Shown here in pieces: positions 4,379 to 5,332 of a stretch of 5,332 nt of DNA; the stretch's first letter is position 1, and each line of letters starts with the position of its first letter. Position numbers and translations under genes: made by a program. The notes under the pieces were generated by a model that ran no database searches, had not been told where the DNA came from, and was given only the letters and a program-made list of their open reading frames with translations. Source of the DNA: Candidatus Cibiobacter qucibialis (GTDB lineage Bacteria; Bacillota; Clostridia; Oscillospirales; Ruminococcaceae); the NCBI GenBank assembly GCA_004000625.1, contig SAUS01000113.1:1-5332 (forward strand). Direction: 5' to 3'.

Positions 4379-5245
4379 TTATTCTGCCGCGGCCAGGGCG
4401 GCCTGCAGCGCGCAGTAATCTTCCAGCGTCAGCTGCTCCGGGCGCAGGCGGATATCCAACCCGGCGGCCTGCAATGCAGCGTTCACTTTAGCTTTGGAGA
4501 TGCCCAGGCCGTTCGCCACGGCATTGGCCGCGGTCTTGCGCCGCTGAGAAAATGCTGCCCGGATCAGGCGGAACAGCCCGGCTTCGTCCCCGTTGGGCGG
4601 GGTAACAGGCGGTGTGGTGTGGACATCCAGCTGGATGACCGCGCTGGTCACTTTGGGGGCAGGGTAAAAGCTGCCCGGCTGCACAGTAAACAGCAGCTTG
4701 GGTTTGGCGTAATAAGCCACCGCATAGCTGATTGCCCCCGCCTCACGCGTGCCAGGGGCGGCACACAGGCGCTGTGCAGCCTCTTTCTGCACCATGACGG
4801 TAATGTTGCGGATGGGCAGTTTTTCTTCCAATAAGCGCATCAGAATGGGGCTGGTGATGTAATACGGCAGATTGGCGCAGACGGCAACGGGCTTATCACC
4901 AAATTCTTCCGCCAGTAGGGTGCGCAGGTCCACTTTCAGCACATCTTCCAGCACCAGCTTAAAGTTCTCGTACTCGGCCATTGTCTCGGCCAGGATCGGC
5001 GGCAGGCGCTTGTCCACTTCGATCGAAACCACCTTATCCGCGCGTTTGCACAGCTGTTCTGTCAGCACACCGATGCCGGGGCCGACTTCCAGCGCACCCC
5101 AGCCGGGGCCAATGCCGGCGGCTTCCGCAATGCGGGGGCAGATGCCGGGGTTGATGATAAAGTTTTGGCCGAACCCCTTGGAAAGTGCAAAGTCGTGCCG
5201 TGCGCACACATCACGAATGGTGGAAAGGTCCGTCAGGTTTGGCAT
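4379..5245 (-). CDS. rsmA (ksgA): 16S rRNA (adenine1518/1519-N6) dimethyltransferase
   Basis: This 288-residue cytoplasmic enzyme uses S-adenosylmethionine to dimethylate two adjacent adenines in the 3' terminal hairpin of 16S rRNA, a late step in small-subunit assembly; loss gives kasugamycin resistance in other bacteria. Visible family features in order: FGQNFI (25-30), SAM-binding motif I EVGPGIGVL (53-61), acidic SIEVD (74-78), LEDVL (99-103), catalytic NLPYY (125-129), FYPAPKV (193-199), AAFSQRRKT (230-238), and a C-terminal helical RNA-binding domain. Length is normal for the family. The ATG at 5245 has GGAG about 10 nt upstream (complement of 5256-5259). The gene lies upstream of tRNA-Thr on the same strand; after its stop only a weak hairpin without a T-run is seen, so some read-through toward the tRNA is possible. 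All key residues are intact. Confidence 0.97.
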   Translation of the reverse strand: MPNLTDLSTIRDVCARHDFALSKGFGQNFIINPGICPRIAEAAGIGPGWGALEVGPGIGVLTEQLCKRADKVVSIEVDKRLPPILAETMAEYENFKLVLEDVLKVDLRTLLAEEFGDKPVAVCANLPYYITSPILMRLLEEKLPIRNITVMVQKEAAQRLCAAPGTREAGAISYAVAYYAKPKLLFTVQPGSFYPAPKVTSAVIQLDVHTTPPVTPPNGDEAGLFRLIRAAFSQRRKTAANAVANGLGISKAKVNAALQAAGLDIRLRPEQLTLEDYCALQAALAAAE

Positions 5246-5266
5246 GGGGCTGGCACTCCGTTTCTT

Positions 5267-5272
5267 CTTATA
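5267..5272 (-). promoter_or_regulatory. Possible -10 box for rsmA
   Basis: The - strand reads TATAAG here, about 22 bases upstream of the start codon. Any -35 box would fall inside the end repeat, where no close match to TTGACA is seen. The promoter may lie in or be altered by the repeat, or rsmA may be read from a gene outside the window. Confidence 0.25.
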
Positions 5273-5277
5273 CTGTG

Positions 5278-5332
5278 TTTAGGGCAATACCGCATAATTC
5301 TAAGTGCCGATACGGCGAGCGAGGTGCGGCAG
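5278..5332 (-). repeat. Right copy of the 55-bp inverted repeat
   Basis: This is the exact reverse complement of 9-63 and runs to the last base of the window. The left copy has eight further bases outside it (1-8), so the repeat may be longer than what is visible here. The inner end lies about 33 bases upstream of the rsmA start codon, inside its promoter region. Confidence 0.85.

Noticed and set aside
9..5332. The whole window as one transposon with 55-bp terminal inverted repeats
   Set aside because: There is no transposase or integrase, and the cargo (asnA, rsmA, tRNA-Thr) is core chromosomal content; independent copies of a dispersed repeat explain it better.

Overview
The window looks like chromosomal DNA from a moderately GC-rich Gram-positive gut anaerobe of the class Clostridia, probably in the Ruminococcaceae/Oscillospiraceae group that includes Faecalibacterium, Gemmiger and Subdoligranulum. 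This is inferred from AggaGG-type ribosome binding sites, TTGACA/TATAAT promoters, strongly GC-biased third codon positions, compact hairpin-plus-T-run terminators and a small DUF6514-type protein. The species is not determined.

Layout, left to right. An inward-facing copy of a 55-bp repeat (9-63) and a hairpin are followed by a strong promoter and asnA (ammonia-dependent asparagine synthetase, 277-1287, +). About 150 bases of nested complementary segments follow asnA and may be a structured RNA (1298-1448, + favoured). A bidirectional terminator (1462-1493) separates this from a convergent small DUF6514-like gene (1522-1824, -). That gene is divergent from a membrane-anchored XRE-type helix-turn-helix gene (2082-2558, +), and their promoters overlap. 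The HTH gene has a roughly 195-nt leader with three strong hairpins and ends at a textbook terminator (2635-2675). Next comes a separately promoted gene of unknown function (2807-3910, +) that starts with TTG and carries a C-terminal beta-barrel-like motif resembling the PcrA/UvrD tail module. Two terminators, one for each direction, lead to tRNA-Thr(UGU) (4077-4152, -). A MITE-like inverted repeat unit (4157-4311) lies between the tRNA and its promoter. Upstream on the same strand is rsmA/ksgA (4379-5245, -). The window closes with the second copy of the 55-bp repeat, inverted (5278-5332).

The genes do not form one pathway. They are short, mostly single-gene transcription units: amino-acid synthesis (asnA), ribosome maturation (rsmA), translation (tRNA-Thr), a possible membrane-linked regulator and two uncharacterised proteins. 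I see no transposase, integrase, phage, CRISPR, toxin-antitoxin or defence cassette. I do not find convincing evidence for a new multi-gene system. The items most worth a second look are the RNA-like segment after asnA, the unknown protein with the PcrA/UvrD-like tail, the inverted repeat unit in the tRNA leader, and the identical inverted repeats at both window ends.
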